Assembly: GCA_964023205.1 (NCBI GenBank)
Contig: OZ026851.1
Coordinates: forward strand, 18,669,528-18,733,527
DNA: 64,000 bases
Direction: 5' to 3'
Source of the DNA: Lutraria lutraria
Lineage: Eukaryota > Mollusca > Bivalvia > Venerida > Mactridae
Shown here: in pieces, positions 26,701-33,245 of the stretch
How positions within the stretch are numbered: the first letter of the stretch is position 1
Layout: each line of letters opens with the position of its first letter
The notes under the pieces: generated by a model
Database searches by the model: none
What the model saw: the letters and a program-made list of their open reading frames with translations, nothing else
Told to the model about the DNA's origin: nothing
Made by a program: the position numbers and the translations under genes

Positions 26701-29700
26701 TGGTTGGACTGTATGGATGTGTAGGCTTGTTGGAGACAAAAGCATTGTGGTTTCAGTTCCAGTACGGTTAGGGTTAAGATAAATTTCTATATTGAATTAA
26801 AATGAGACATGTTTACCATTTCAGCATCAGAAGTTTCTAAACCAGTACCTGAGATGTGTGCATGTTGGAATGGTGGAGAATGTATCAGATTGCTTAATGG
26901 AACATTTACCTGTAAATGTCTACTAGGTACTGTCTCTTATCAATATTGATTTAACTTGTGTTAGTGGCCATCTCTGAATAAAGGACATTCTGTGAATAAA
27001 GGCCATCCTTTTGATGTAGGCCAATCTTCAAAAAACATCTTTGATTATTTAGAACAAAATAACCTTCAAATAAAGGCCACCTGCCAATTAAGGCCACATT
27101 TTGTCTTTCCCAATAGTGTTATTTTACTGTTTTTTTTATGTGCCATAAATATATTAGCAGATGCTATAAAACATATTACTAATAGTACTTATGTTTACCA
27201 CTGAGTATTGTCAAGGACTTATATACATACATGGATTCGCAACTTCCGTATTAACAGTTTAAAGTAATCAAATCCCGCAATAATAAGACGTGAATCAACG
27301 GGAATACAAGCTATTGTTTACAAAAGCGAAAATACGAAAACATCCGTGATATCCGAATGATAATAACAGCGAAAATATCCGTTGTATTCCGAATGTTTAA
27401 TCTCGGAGACGAAAGGATTATAATAGATGTCCGCCATCTTGGAATTTAAAATGTTCGACTCAGATGCCTTTTTCAATGCTTATACTTAGACTTTGTGGAT
27501 TATAAATGTATCTCAATATATTTAAGGAATTTGTTGCATCCTTTACCAATTTCCCGTGCCCAATTGCCAGAGTTTTATTAGTATAATCAAATTCGTAAAC
27601 ACCCAAATACAGCTGTCAGCTACAGTTGCGAATCAATGTATGTATATAAGTCCTTGGTATTGTACTCTCAGTCTTATGAATACTGTTACATTGCAGTTTT
27701 GTAAAAAAAATCTATTTTAGGATTCACAGGAAATCTTTGTGAAATACCAGAACCAAAGAAGCTTACCAATAGCCATGAAGTGACCAGTAAGTAAATAATA
27801 TATGAAACAGAATAATAATGCTTTCTGCAGTTACCTTCTTTTTGTCTTGTTCGATAATGTAAAAAATATGTCTTTGCTAAGTTTTTATATATATAAGCAT
27901 TTGCTTTGTCTCCAATGTCAAACACAATTCTTTTTTTTTTTCAAAGAATCCATTCAAAATTTTGTATTTCTTGACATACTTGCTATTGTTTTGTACTATA
28001 TTAATATTGTAATCTTGTATTTACAGATATGTTGAGTATACTTGTACCTTCTGTGGTTATATTCATTCTTGGTATACTATCTGTAATTATATTTATAATA
28101 TTCTGGAGAAGAAAAAGGTAAGCTACACATGGTTCGTTCACACATAAATAGCTCAATGTTTGAATTTATTGACCATCCATCAAACAATTATTGTTATTAA
28201 TCCCCTTTCTTTGTGTGCCCAGTACATTTCAAAATTAAGGATTTTGTTTAATGTATGTAAAGTTCTTAAGAAATCATGATTCTTTAATGAATATATGCTA
28301 TAAACCTATTAACAAATTGTATACAAAATTTCTGAGAAATTCTTGATACCCATTGAATAATTTTTTACGAAGATATAAAAAATGCTTGTTTCTGGTTACC
28401 TTATACATACCTTAATTTTTCACAGCAATCCTGGACTTTTTATCTTATTAGGCCTGAGGACCAGTACTTCCACTTTCTCACTTTTATTAACTTTTCAAAT
28501 GATTTTCAATATAAAATAAGGTCCCAACCTACTTCCCTTATTTTCAATGTGCATGTAACCAGAAACAAACAAAATTTATTTAGGCCTAAGTTGCCATTGT
28601 AATATATTGTTCCTAGATGATAAAAACATCTACTGGTAGTATTCCTGATCATTCATTTCATGAAGCCTGCTTTCATGTTACTGTCATTTCTTATTGTTGT
28701 ATTAATGATTCCACATGTAATACATATCAATCTTCTATATCATACAAAATACAAGATTTTTCATGGTAATTTCAATTTTGTATTAGTGTGAATGACGAGT
28801 TTTTAATATCCTCAATTTATTAAAGCTTAATTCCTCATTGTATGTCTTCAAGTAAATAGTAAAGGTTTGCAGTGTAAATTTGATGAAGTGAATTCTTACC
28901 TAGACATAGCTGGTACTAAATTCATCAATCCATTCAACTCTTGTTTTATGGACTAGCAGAAAATCAAAGACTGAGTCGACAGTATCATACACTGATGGTG
29001 GAAATGTTGATATCCAAACTACTTATCCTTCACCGTTATCACATGATGTGAGTTATTATCTTGTCTTGTTTTACTTAATGTGTATACCTTTTATGTATGA
29101 GATGAACAACATAGAACCTCTTTGGCATTGCATGAACTTGGTGGGTGGCTTCCAGAACAATGTATAACCCCTCTCCATGTATATTATAGCGAAATAACGA
29201 CCATATTTGTCTGATAAATAATAGTGGTTCTCATCTAAACTATTATATGTGGTTTATATCTTTAATGAATGTAAATATATGTGTATGTTGTTTATTGTTT
29301 ATTTTTGTATTGATATGAAAGTGATTATGTTTGCTATCATGATTTATGTTGACTTACCAATTAACTATATTTCATACCATAAACCTTCTATGCCAGATTC
29401 TGTCCTACGGTCTTCCCTTTCTCTGTTGTCTCTCTTCATTTCTTCTTACATTTATAATACATAAATCATTATCTAAACTGTCTTGCCTATCTACCTTTCT
29501 TATAGCAATGTAATTACTAAAGCCTATTTTTGCCAATTGTTACTGTCATATGAAAATTAGTTTGTGTTACTTTTATGTTCACATGCATGGGCCTATGGCT
29601 TACTGAAATTTGAAATAAACTCTATATATCTATATGTTGTTGGTTCTTGTTCAATCTTCATCAAACTTGTTGACAATGTTTATGGGCATAATGTCTTGGC

Positions 29701-30948
29701 CAAATAGATAACTGGTCAGATTGCTCCTGGCATTTTTGCATTAATGACCTTGAATTATCCCAAAATGGCTAAATTAGCCTTGTCTGTGTTTGGAAAATCG
29801 CAGTAAAACAGACAGACAAACAGACGGACAGAAGTGTCTTATTTTGTTTTGTTCTTTTCATTAGGTTACCATAGATATTCTTAACCATAAAGTATTCAAT
29901 GTTAAAATTACCAAGTAAAGTACAGTGAAATCTGTGTTAGTGGCCACCTTGGAATAAGAGCCACCCTGTGAATAAAGGTCATTTATTAAAAAACTGTCAT
30001 TGATAATATTAAAGGAACAAAATTACCTCTGAATAAATGCCACCTGTCAATAAAAGCCACATTATATCTTTCCTAAGGGTGGCTTTTATTCACAGGTTTG
30101 ACTGTATTCACTTTTTCCAAGTTTATGGTATTTTTATTGCAGACTAATGGATCTACAAACTTCTGTAATCCAATATATGAGACTTGCCATGGTGAAGATC
30201 CATCTTTGTACAAGAAAGGTGTACAAGAAATGCAAGGTGATGATTCTGACCATTATGTCTCGGCAGGAAGCATAACAACAATACCCCCAAGGTTTGTAAA
30301 TATCCTCATATTGTCATTTCTTCACTTAAAGACATAAAAAGCCAAATTTAAATTCAAGGGCAGATAACTCAAAAACGAGATAAGTGACCCTCCAATTTCT
30401 TTTGGCCCAAAATGTTTCTGTTAATTATCATATGCTATGATCATGCAAAATTTTGAAAAATTCTGTTGAACAGTTTTCGTTCTGCCTATATGTCTGTGTG
30501 AAAACTGTAGCAAGCGTCTTTAAAGTCATGTGTAAACATTGCTGCAAAATCAGCTCAGAACACAGTCTATATAATTCACATATGTGCACTTAACATTTGA
30601 CATCTCATACTGTACGAAATACTGTTATAATAAACAAATACAATATAAAATATTGTTCAAATAACCACATAACTACTTTACTTGTAAGAACATATAATTT
30701 AAATTACTAAAATTGAATTCATGATCACGTTTGATATAAATCTTTTTACTCATAACTTGTAAATTATTTGTTTGTTTTATAGTAATGATGACGAGATGGT
30801 TTCAAGGCAGACATTACCAGAACGAGGCTTGAATGTTGCTCACCTGATAACTGCCAGTGAACCAAGACATTTAGATCCTACAGATGGGCTTGATAAGGAT
30901 ACTGTAACTCTGGTGAAACAAACCAAGGATTCACTGTCACAGTGCTAG
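1..30948 (+). CDS. lrp2: LRP2 (megalin)-like endocytic receptor, C-terminal part, 25 exons
   Basis: Large type I membrane receptor that would bind lipoproteins and other ligands and carry them into clathrin-coated pits. Exons by eye: 1-60, 435-508, 1480-1656, 2462-2524, 2908-3033, 4015-4183, 5346-5422, 6079-6210, 6590-6756, 7475-7679, 8641-8769, 9097-9231, 10353-10484, 11011-11170, 11733-11843, 16961-17086, 17913-18136, 19372-19548, 25406-25534, 26825-26926, 27721-27786, 28027-28117, 28960-29047, 30143-30291, 30783-30948. All junctions are GT/AG and phases agree, giving 1077 codons and a TAG at 30946-30948. The 5' end lies outside the window. Order seen: 11 LDLa, 2 EGF, one YWTD propeller, 2 EGF, membrane helix, tail with FxNPxY. 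Eleven LDLa modules before the last propeller fits cluster IV of LRP1 or LRP2; only two EGF modules after the propeller favours LRP2 over LRP1, which has about six. A VLDLR-like receptor with extra LDLa modules is the alternative. Confidence 0.85.
538..720. mobile_element. MITE family 1 copy (AGTCAAACCTGTG ends)
   Basis: About 180 bases that start with CAGTCATACCTGTG and end with its complement CACAGGTATGACTG. The interior is rich in AAAGGCCAC or its variants. Related copies lie near 6252, 7706, 12511, 26951, 29922 and 32281. Confidence 0.7.
866..1115 (+). mobile_element. tRNA-derived SINE, family B
   Basis: The segment begins with a box-A-like stretch (GTTTAATGGTAACATG) and has a box-B-like GGGTTTGAGACTC about 50 bases on, the internal promoter layout of tRNA-derived SINEs. 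It lies in intron 2 of the receptor gene. I see no cloverleaf good enough for a functional tRNA. It is followed by a CT-rich simple repeat near 1120-1145. Confidence 0.45.
1853..2022. mobile_element. MITE family 2 copy (CAACCTCTCC ends)
   Basis: Starts ACAGTACAACCTCTCC and ends with the inverted GGAGAGGTTGCACTG. Two other copies lie in introns at about 4964 and 17648. Confidence 0.65.
2565..2760. repeat. Dispersed repeat, AGGGGGCAT type
   Basis: Contains GGTCAAAGGTCAATGTCTTACC followed by a GTTGGCC...AGGGGGCATC end, the same arrangement as at 9260-9505; a related sequence is at about 60995-61250. It sits in intron 4. Confidence 0.5.
3034..3310. repeat. 31-bp minisatellite starting at the exon 5 splice donor
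   Basis: About eight copies of a 31-base unit containing TACTGGTGTAAGTATATTGA. The array starts at the donor of exon 5, and each unit repeats a good donor-like GTGTAAGTAT. Confidence 0.85.
3328..3776. repeat. Dispersed repeat with GGGGGTATATTGGAGTCAC head
   Basis: Begins with an inverted CCCCCGCAAACG...AGAGGGGG motif, then a GGTCGGTCGGT run, and ends GACAAAGCTCTAG. Related heads occur inverted near 57940-58000 and 58680-58755. Confidence 0.55.
4426..5225. mobile_element. Candidate DNA element with AGGGTGTTTCA ends
   Basis: AGGGTGTTTCAAAAT near 4427 and the inverted ATTCTGAAACACCCT near 5208 flank about 800 bases in intron 6. Inside lies a MITE family 2 copy (about 4964-5210). The 114-codon ORF inside has no features I recognise. 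The short inverted ends could be coincidental. Confidence 0.35.
4964..5210. mobile_element. MITE family 2 copy
   Basis: Starts GTACAACCTCTGTAGAGC and ends GAGAGGTTGTACTGT. The interior has a duplicated block of about 75 bases (GTTGTTGCTATA...AAATATCAGCT). Confidence 0.6.
5795..5943. mobile_element. Hairpin MITE (ACATTTCTGAGAGGGCG ends)
   Basis: A near-perfect inverted repeat of about 35 bases: ATTACATTTCTGAGAGGGCG at the left and its complement CGCCCTCTCAGAAATGTAAT at the right. The loop is about 70 bases. It is in intron 7. Confidence 0.7.
6252..6434. mobile_element. MITE family 1 copy
   Basis: Starts AGTCAAACCTGTGAACAAAG and ends with a diverged ACAGGTTGATTGTAC. In intron 8. Confidence 0.6.
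7194..7350 (-). mobile_element. SINE family A, 5'-truncated, reverse orientation
   Basis: Carries the family A body (complement of CCCAGGAACAATRGTTAGGTG) and tail. The tRNA-related head is missing. In intron 9. Confidence 0.55.
7706..7850. mobile_element. MITE family 1 copy, left end lost
   Basis: Interior AAAGGCCA blocks and right end TTCACAGGTTTGACT are present. It starts directly after exon 10. Confidence 0.55.
7856..8622. repeat. Dispersed repeat with CCCCCGCCATTTCA-like inverted ends and internal 175-bp units
   Basis: Head TATGCCCCCCGCCATGAAATGGC and tail TGAAATGGCGGGGGCATCCG are inverted relatives, and the element ends ACGGACACATTTCTAG. Inside, a unit with CTCATAACTTTGTCATGCATGAT...CAAAGGTCAAGGTCACAG is repeated three times at about 175 bases. 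It fills most of intron 10. Confidence 0.6.
8998..9067. repeat. Fragment of MITE family 4 (ACCAGAAACAAAC end)
   Basis: Contains AAGTCTAGGGTCGCGGGGGAAAAATTAGGG and the end GTAACCAGAAACAAAC shared with copies at 28.4, 33.8 and 34.2 kb. Confidence 0.45.
9097..10484 (+). CDS. EGF-like pair, the second a calcium-binding EGF (exons 12-13)
   Basis: Exon 12 (9097-9231) encodes a six-cysteine EGF module with the NGGCEHNC pattern. Exon 13 (10353-10484) begins DIDEC, the calcium-binding EGF signature, and ends CQCAPGF...C. In LDL-receptor relatives this pair joins the LDLa cluster to the beta-propeller and helps pH-dependent ligand release. Each module is one exon with phase 1 at both ends, the usual arrangement for shuffled extracellular modules. 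Confidence 0.85.
9258..9505. repeat. Dispersed repeat, AGGGGGCATCCGTGTTTCAC type
   Basis: Starts TATGCCCCCTTTTGC and ends GGGGGCATCCGTGTTTCACAAACAC. It contains two partial copies of CTATTGATTTTGAGGTCAGTA. In intron 12. Confidence 0.5.
9506..10352. other. Intron 12 remainder: no feature recognised
   Basis: AT-rich sequence without a repeat or coding signal that I can name. Confidence 0.4.
11011..19548 (+). CDS. YWTD beta-propeller (LDLR class B), exons 14-18
   Basis: Five exons (11011-11170, 11733-11843, 16961-17086, 17913-18136, 19372-19548) encode blades with recognisable YWTD-type strands: KLVYWTN, NIYWSD, LLYFTN, RVYWAD and RLYWIS, preceded by a strand with LFFST. This is enough for one six-bladed propeller, the module that displaces ligand in endosomes. 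Intron 15 holds a complete LINE (about 12.9-16.9 kb) and intron 17 holds a 34-bp minisatellite that runs into exon 18. The exon 18 start at 19372 was chosen because it is the AG that keeps phase 1 and leads into [11 protein letters not shown]. Confidence 0.8.
11917..12146 (-). mobile_element. SINE family A, near full length, reverse orientation
   Basis: On the minus strand it reads a tRNA-like head with box A GGTTAAGGTCGCTG and box B GGGTTCAAGCCC, then the body CCCAGGAACAATGGTTAGGT and an AAACAAACAAA tail. In intron 15. Confidence 0.65.
12511..12689. mobile_element. MITE family 1 copy
   Basis: Starts AGAGTCAAGCCTGTG and ends TTCACAGGTTTGACT, with AAAGCCACTTGTC inside. Intron 15, just upstream of the LINE. 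Confidence 0.6.
12880..16883 (+). mobile_element. Full-length L2/CR1-like non-LTR retrotransposon (LINE)
   Basis: One long intact ORF (12988-16392) with endonuclease and reverse transcriptase, followed by about 490 bases of 3' region that ends in GGGCTATATAAATATGG and an (ATA)n/(AAT)n tail at about 16855-16883. Such microsatellite tails after CTATATAAATA are typical of L2-like elements. The 5' edge is not marked; about 12880 is a guess. A weak direct repeat, TTTTTAGGGTCA near 12850 and TTTTAAGGGTCA near 16884, could be a target duplication. The element lies in intron 15 of the receptor in sense orientation. Confidence 0.8.
12988..16392 (+). CDS. LINE ORF2: apurinic-type endonuclease plus reverse transcriptase
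   Basis: Cuts target DNA and copies the element's RNA at the nick. Residues 163-390 form an exonuclease/endonuclease/phosphatase domain: INPRSV near 168, TETW near 197, GDLN near 314 and RDHF near 385. The reverse transcriptase spans about 600-920: [12 protein letters not shown] near 755, VPQGSVLGP near 817 and the catalytic YADD at 848-851. A C-terminal part contains [21 protein letters not shown] and LWNALP, typical of the CR1/L2/Jockey groups. No stop or frameshift interrupts it, so the insertion looks recent. The first 50 residues are hydrophobic and unlike the family, so the true start may be Met at about residue 51 (13138). No separate ORF1 is seen. Confidence 0.9.
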   Translation: MFMEVFLLYICTFCVEIVCRFCEILSFVSIFYFLVQFLPENINVYLPQAKMVHCIPGIIQYNRGYLYGIGKLSPIKPDLHTLTILKQLEILKFRGTRGGLYKRTWDLNDGVNLQNIQTLPQEISTIVPNLSSRTNPKNENNSQPHDLKRIKCESFTVCKGQTYIKVCCINPRSVKNKSLALSDYISSNDYDIVAVTETWLGGPSDKSCIAELVPNGYKIKHVPRYGRGGGVAVVYKTALDIQLLTSTNDKVFTTFEHMECIVAIRNYSLRLAVVYRPPPTTKNGLKTSSFLENEWPSFLAKLVTTENNIIVVGDLNIHLDNLLNSDSVKFTSILESCGMRQHVTGATHVAGHTLDVVITRDTDTSVSHVEISDPGLPDNSGKTSRDHFAVVFNACAAKPAPIRRTVNIRKLKSIDINKFKKDIESSDILKSGLHTSDVDELVEVYTHGLSLLIDKHAPLKSKTIVLRPSCPWYTEDLHDAKHLRRKLERKWRMTKLTIDHEIYRNQCSAVNKLLKQSKVSYYTEKVESCGRDQKGLFKITKHLMGEEKEVVLPSGKPAKMLAQDFSDFFINKIEGIRTEIASSTQSNQHDDCAEFETPFKEEQLSEFSPTSEDEIRKLINRSPSKSCELDPIPTWLLKDCLNELLPILTRIFNASLKSAYVPTAFKSSRIRPLIKKPGLDQNVLKNYRPVSNLPFISKVLEKVVDAQLEEHLTLHNLHEERQSAYRKFHSTETALLRVQNDILCSLDQNKATVLVMLDLSAAFDTIDHTTLLRRLENHFGITGKPLEWMKSYLCDRYQTVCIDGELSKPVLMNYSVPQGSVLGPKNYIMYTKPVGEICRKHQLQYHFYADDSQLYMAFKPKDCVSRDETLQRIEACLKDILHWMKANLLKLNADKTEVILFVPKRNARTAENLTVKVGDAVIRSSSMVRNLGAMLDSHLDMDKHVNSVSRSCFMQIRQIGQIRQYLTVDATKSLINSLVTSRLDYCNSLLCGSPKIILNKLQNIQNTAARLITRTPRYNHITPVLKDLHWLPVQYRVEYKVLTHVFKALNGKSPGYIRSMLEVYTPQRQLRSKYDSVLLVVPRMRTVTFGDRCFTAAAPKLWNALPTALRDSKTLPSFKKALKTHYFTKAYSGY
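17280..17490. repeat. Dispersed repeat, TATGCCCGTTTGAAAAAC type
   Basis: Starts TATATGCCCGTTTGAAAAACAGG, contains GGCGGCGTCCC and GAGTTATGCCCC. It is in intron 16 and looks like a truncated bivalve-type dispersed repeat. Confidence 0.4.
17648..17893. mobile_element. MITE family 2 copy
   Basis: Starts AAAGTGCAACCTCTCC and ends GAGAGGTTGTATTGTA. The interior repeats GAGAGGTTGTTGCT...AATAGTTATATCATACAG twice. It ends about 20 bases before the acceptor of exon 17. Confidence 0.6.
18215..18640. repeat. Dispersed repeat, TATGCCCTTGGCAT head
   Basis: Head TATGCCCTTGGCAT and tail GCATGCCACCGGGGGCATACACG are partly inverted. Inside, a block with ACCAGGTTTAGTAGATTTTACAG is repeated twice about 155 bases apart. 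In intron 17. Confidence 0.5.
18640..19371. repeat. 34-bp minisatellite running into exon 18
   Basis: About 20 copies of a 34-base unit containing GTATTGACATGTTTGTGTAT and ATTTACTGTTGTTT. The last copies continue through the splice acceptor into the first 32 bases of exon 18. Confidence 0.85.
19768..20415. repeat. AGCTCAC...GGCCCTCTTGTTT dispersed repeat, interrupted by a DNA transposon
   Basis: Head AGCTCACATGAGCAC, internal units of about 175 bases (CTAGGTCACCAGGGCAAAT...GAAAACCTTGTGAACACTC...TTGATTGGATCTTCATGAAA) and tail TGTCATGTGAGCGATA. The usual tail continuation TAGGGCCATCTTGG is missing here, because the transposon at 20416 starts there; TAGGGC reappears at 25310. Confidence 0.7.
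20416..20449 (+). repeat. Left terminal inverted repeat of the DUF7869 transposon
   Basis: Core CACGACAAAAGGG followed by GGGCA; pairs with 25274-25307. Confidence 0.7.
20578..24195 (+). CDS. DUF7869-type RNase H-fold-like transposase candidate, 635 aa, 8 exons
   Basis: Exons: 20578-20592, 21091-22020, 22208-22324, 22555-22720, 22894-23010, 23309-23411, 23554-23709, 23892-24195. All are GT/AG, phases close, and there is no stop before the TAG. The ATG was chosen because AAAATGGACCAACTTGAG splices in frame to exon 2 and gives an acidic start ([15 protein letters not shown]). Residues: cysteine cluster CRCKVKC near 75; basic stretch KRKR; PRIHGN near 180; CYKC near 287. The core at 355-490 has FDYSQN (D360), HADNC (D445), QNKNKYM, PGHT (H481) and VDGGFG (D487). 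Spaced acidic residues of this type suggest an RNase H-like DDE/D nuclease, but that is inference. I know the family as uncharacterised DUF7869 proteins, common in invertebrates and fish; Sola-group transposases have a similar first motif. Being inside TIRs supports a transposase role; a captured or domesticated gene is the alternative. Confidence 0.8.
24196..25273. other. 3' region of the transposon gene, no second ORF
   Basis: AT-rich non-coding sequence. AATAAA occurs near 24766 and 25079 as possible polyadenylation signals. Confidence 0.5.
25274..25307 (-). repeat. Right terminal inverted repeat of the DUF7869 transposon
   Basis: TGCCC...CCCTTTTGTCGTG is the complement of the left end, followed by TA and TAGGGC of the interrupted repeat. 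Confidence 0.7.
25406..28117 (+). CDS. Two EGF modules and transmembrane helix (exons 19-22)
   Basis: Exon 19 (25406-25534) gives the EGF module that normally closes the propeller ([17 protein letters not shown]). Exons 20-21 (26825-26926, 27721-27786) form a second EGF module (CWNGGECI...CKC...GFTGNLCE). Exon 22 (28027-28117) encodes about 23 hydrophobic residues followed by the basic stop-transfer WRRKR. No Ser/Thr-rich stalk is evident between EGF and membrane, only about 15 residues. Confidence 0.8.
25893..26600. repeat. AGCTCAC...GGCCCTCTTGTTT dispersed repeat, complete copy
   Basis: Starts TTAGCTCACCTGATTTATCA and ends CAGGTGAGCGATAAAGGGCC then ATCTTGGCCCTCTTGTTT. Three internal units share CTTGTTTACACTCTAG and GAACTTCAAGAGTTATGGGC. 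It lies in intron 19 and supplies a second example of the uninterrupted tail. Confidence 0.7.
26951..27115. mobile_element. MITE family 1 copy, right end lost
   Basis: AACTTGTGTTAGTGGCCATC at the left and AAAGGCCACCTGCCAATTAAG inside; it stops at GTCTTTCCCAA. Confidence 0.5.
27212..27656. mobile_element. 445-bp non-autonomous TIR element with 7-bp target duplication
   Basis: Inverted ends of about 32 bases starting CAAGGACTTATATACATACA differ at one position. The 7-base GTATTGT flanks both sides (27205-27211 and 27657-27663). There is no ORF. It lies in intron 20. Confidence 0.85.
28384..28573. mobile_element. MITE family 4 copy (TTGTTTCTGGTTAC ends)
   Basis: Starts CTTGTTTCTGGTTAC and ends GTAACCAGAAACAAAC, about 190 bases. 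Copies or fragments lie at 8998, 33823 and 34175. Confidence 0.6.
28960..30948 (+). CDS. Cytoplasmic tail with FxNPxY endocytosis motif (exons 23-25)
   Basis: Exons 28960-29047, 30143-30291 and 30783-30948 encode about 135 residues after the membrane helix. FCNPIY at 30161-30178 is an exact FxNPxY signal, which in this family binds PTB-domain adaptors such as Dab2 or ARH for clathrin uptake. I see only one such motif. The rest is polar with no domain I recognise. The exon 23 acceptor is a TAGCAG tandem site, so inclusion of one extra codon is possible. Confidence 0.75.
29922..30110. mobile_element. MITE family 1 copy
   Basis: ACAGTGAAATCTGTG at the left and ATTCACAGGTTTGACTGTA at the right, ending about 30 bases before the acceptor of exon 24. 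Confidence 0.6.
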
Positions 30949-31077
30949 AAAACAACATAATGATCTTACAGTCACTTTTACCAAGATGCTAGACGTTGTT
31001 TCCAGCGCAAAAGTCAAATGATTCGGGGGCATATTGTAATGACCTTGACCGTCCGTCCAAGGTTAAGGAATGCTTTT

Positions 31078-31083
31078 AATAAA
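31078..31083 (+). promoter_or_regulatory. Candidate polyadenylation signal of the receptor gene
   Basis: AATAAA lies 130 bases after the stop codon. The 3' untranslated region could be longer, because AT-rich sequence with no other gene follows. Confidence 0.35.
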
Positions 31084-32280
31084 CACAGCTTATTGTTCAG
31101 ATTTTTGTTACAGAAACATTGGAATATTAATATCTATTAAACATATACTATAGTAGTACAATACAACATTACCTAATTGTATGTACCTTGAGTCAACAAT
31201 ATTTCCTCACGATTGTAATCTTTTGTGCTGAATAATTCATGTTCTTATTTACAATATTATTTTTATCTAGTAATTAAGTGTTAATGAATTTTTAGACGGT
31301 TTGTGTTTATTGATGTACTGAGTAATTGTTGCTTACAGCAAATTTTCATGAAAAAATTATGGTGTAATTGATATTTGCATACTCCTTACTAGGATTGTAA
31401 TATGATGTTAGCCTATGTTTAATGCATTCCATTGTATCACAAGGGCCTGAACTCTTGTCTTACATGTTTGTAGTACTATGGCTCTTTATATTAAGTATTT
31501 TTTGGTTTGGCTTTTTTTTGTGTTGGAAGAATGTAAGATTAGTTGCATTGAAATTTTATGCATTAATTTATTATTGTTCAATACAGCTGTGTACCAAGTG
31601 CCATAGGTCTGCAGACCTTGAATTTGTTTGTGTAGAATTGTTCCCCTTTTATTGTTTGGTGAACTTTTTGTTTAACTCTACAGTGCTCCAGATAATATTT
31701 GATTGCATTGAGTACCGTATGTTCTGTCAGATTTACTTTTCAATTCTTAAAGTCTGTAGTCAATGCTGAAATTTTTTTGGTCATATAAAATGAATAGTAA
31801 ACAAAATGTGCGTAATTTCAAATCCATAGATATATATACCGCATGACAATTTACTTGTGCAAAAAGTTTCAGGTCAAATGAAGATGGACTGGTTTTAAGT
31901 AAAATATGCAATTTTCTGTTCCAAAATCATGGTATCAATATTTGTCTACTCTGTTTATAGAACCAGTCATATATAGATTTGGCTTTCTTCAACTGTCAGA
32001 CTATTTTTAGCTATTCAGTTCCATCTTTGACCCTTCCAATTCATATTCCCGAAATGTTATGATTTTTGTTGTATAATTTGTGTTTCAACAAATATTTGAT
32101 ATTTTATTATTATTGTTATGTATTAACCAAGAGTTCTAGATTTTCTATTTCTGCTATATTTATATTATTATTAAGCATACATGTATATATTATATACTAT
32201 ACATATTATAAACAGGCCTTAATATTTTCTTGTCCTTTACAAATAAAACTTTTCAAATTGTTGTGTTTAATTATCTTAAG
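31084..32280. other. AT-rich intergenic or 3' untranslated region
   Basis: No coding or repeat signal that I can support. Short ORFs here lack any motif. Confidence 0.4.
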
Positions 32281-32410
32281 CACAGTCAAACAGTTAAAAA
32301 ACTCCTTCAAATAAAGTCCATCCAGTGAATGAAGGCCAAACTTTGAATTACCATCATTGATTTATTTAGAACAAATTGACCTCCGAAAAAAGGTAACCTG
32401 TCAACAAAGT
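32281..32410. mobile_element. MITE family 1 copy, diverged
   Basis: Starts CACAGTCAAACAG and contains AAATAAAGTCCATCC and ACAAATTGACCTCC; the right end is replaced by the next repeat. Confidence 0.4.
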
Positions 32411-33245
32411 GCTCATGTTGAAGCTTTTGTGATCGCGTGATGTCCGTCATCCGTGTGTGTGTGTTTGTGCATCAACAATTGCTTTAAACAACATCTTGTT
32501 CTTAATCAGTAGGCCAATTTCAACAATATTTTACATGGATATTCCTTGCATGAAGCTCTACCATAGTTGTTGAAAAAAATGATTTCATTAAAAAACTGGT
32601 TGCCATGGCAACCAATAGGAAAAACTTTAAAAATCTTCTTGTCCATAACCACAAGGCCTAGAGCTTAGATATTTGGTGTGTAGCATTGTCTAGTGAACCT
32701 CTACCAAGTTTGTCCAAATTATTGCCTTAGGGTCAAAATTGGCCCCGCCCCCAGGGTCACTTGATTCATAAAGGCTTATAGGAAAACAAAAAAAATCTTC
32801 TTGACCGAAACCACAATGCCTAGAGCCTAGATATTTGGTATGTAGCATTATCTAGTGGAGCTCTAACAAGTGTGTTCAAATTATTGCCCTGGGGTCAAAA
32901 TTGGCCCTGTCCTGGAGTTTTCTCTAATATAATCTGTTAAGGAAAATTCTAAAAACTTTTTGTCCGAAACCACAAGACCTAGAGCTAAGATATTTGGTAT
33001 GTGGCATTGTCTAGCGGACCTCTACCAAATCTGTTAAAAATAAGCCCCAGGGTGAAAATTAGCCCGCCCTGGGGTTCACATGATTTATATAGACTTATAT
33101 AGGAAAACAAAAAAAATCTTCTTGTCAAAAACTTCAAGGCCTAGAGCTTACATATTTTGTATGTAGCATTGTCTGGTGGACATCTACCATGTTTGTTCAA
33201 ATTATTGCTGTAGGGGCAAAATTAGCCCCGCCCCTGGGTCATTCA
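32411..33245. repeat. Dispersed repeat with about 180-bp internal units
   Basis: Head TGAAGCTTTTGTGATCGCGTGATGTCCGTC. Four internal units carry CCACAAGGCCTAGAGCTTAGATATTTGGTRTGTAGCATTGTCTAG-like text at about 175-185 bases. Related in plan to the AGCTCAC repeats but with different unit sequence. Confidence 0.55.

Noticed and set aside
1..30948. Assignment of the receptor to LRP1
   Set aside because: Eleven LDLa modules would fit, but LRP1 has about six EGF modules between the last propeller and the membrane; only two are found here.
31422..31769. 115-codon ORF downstream of the receptor
   Set aside because: Phe/Cys-rich random-looking translation in AT-rich sequence; more likely 3' untranslated or intergenic.
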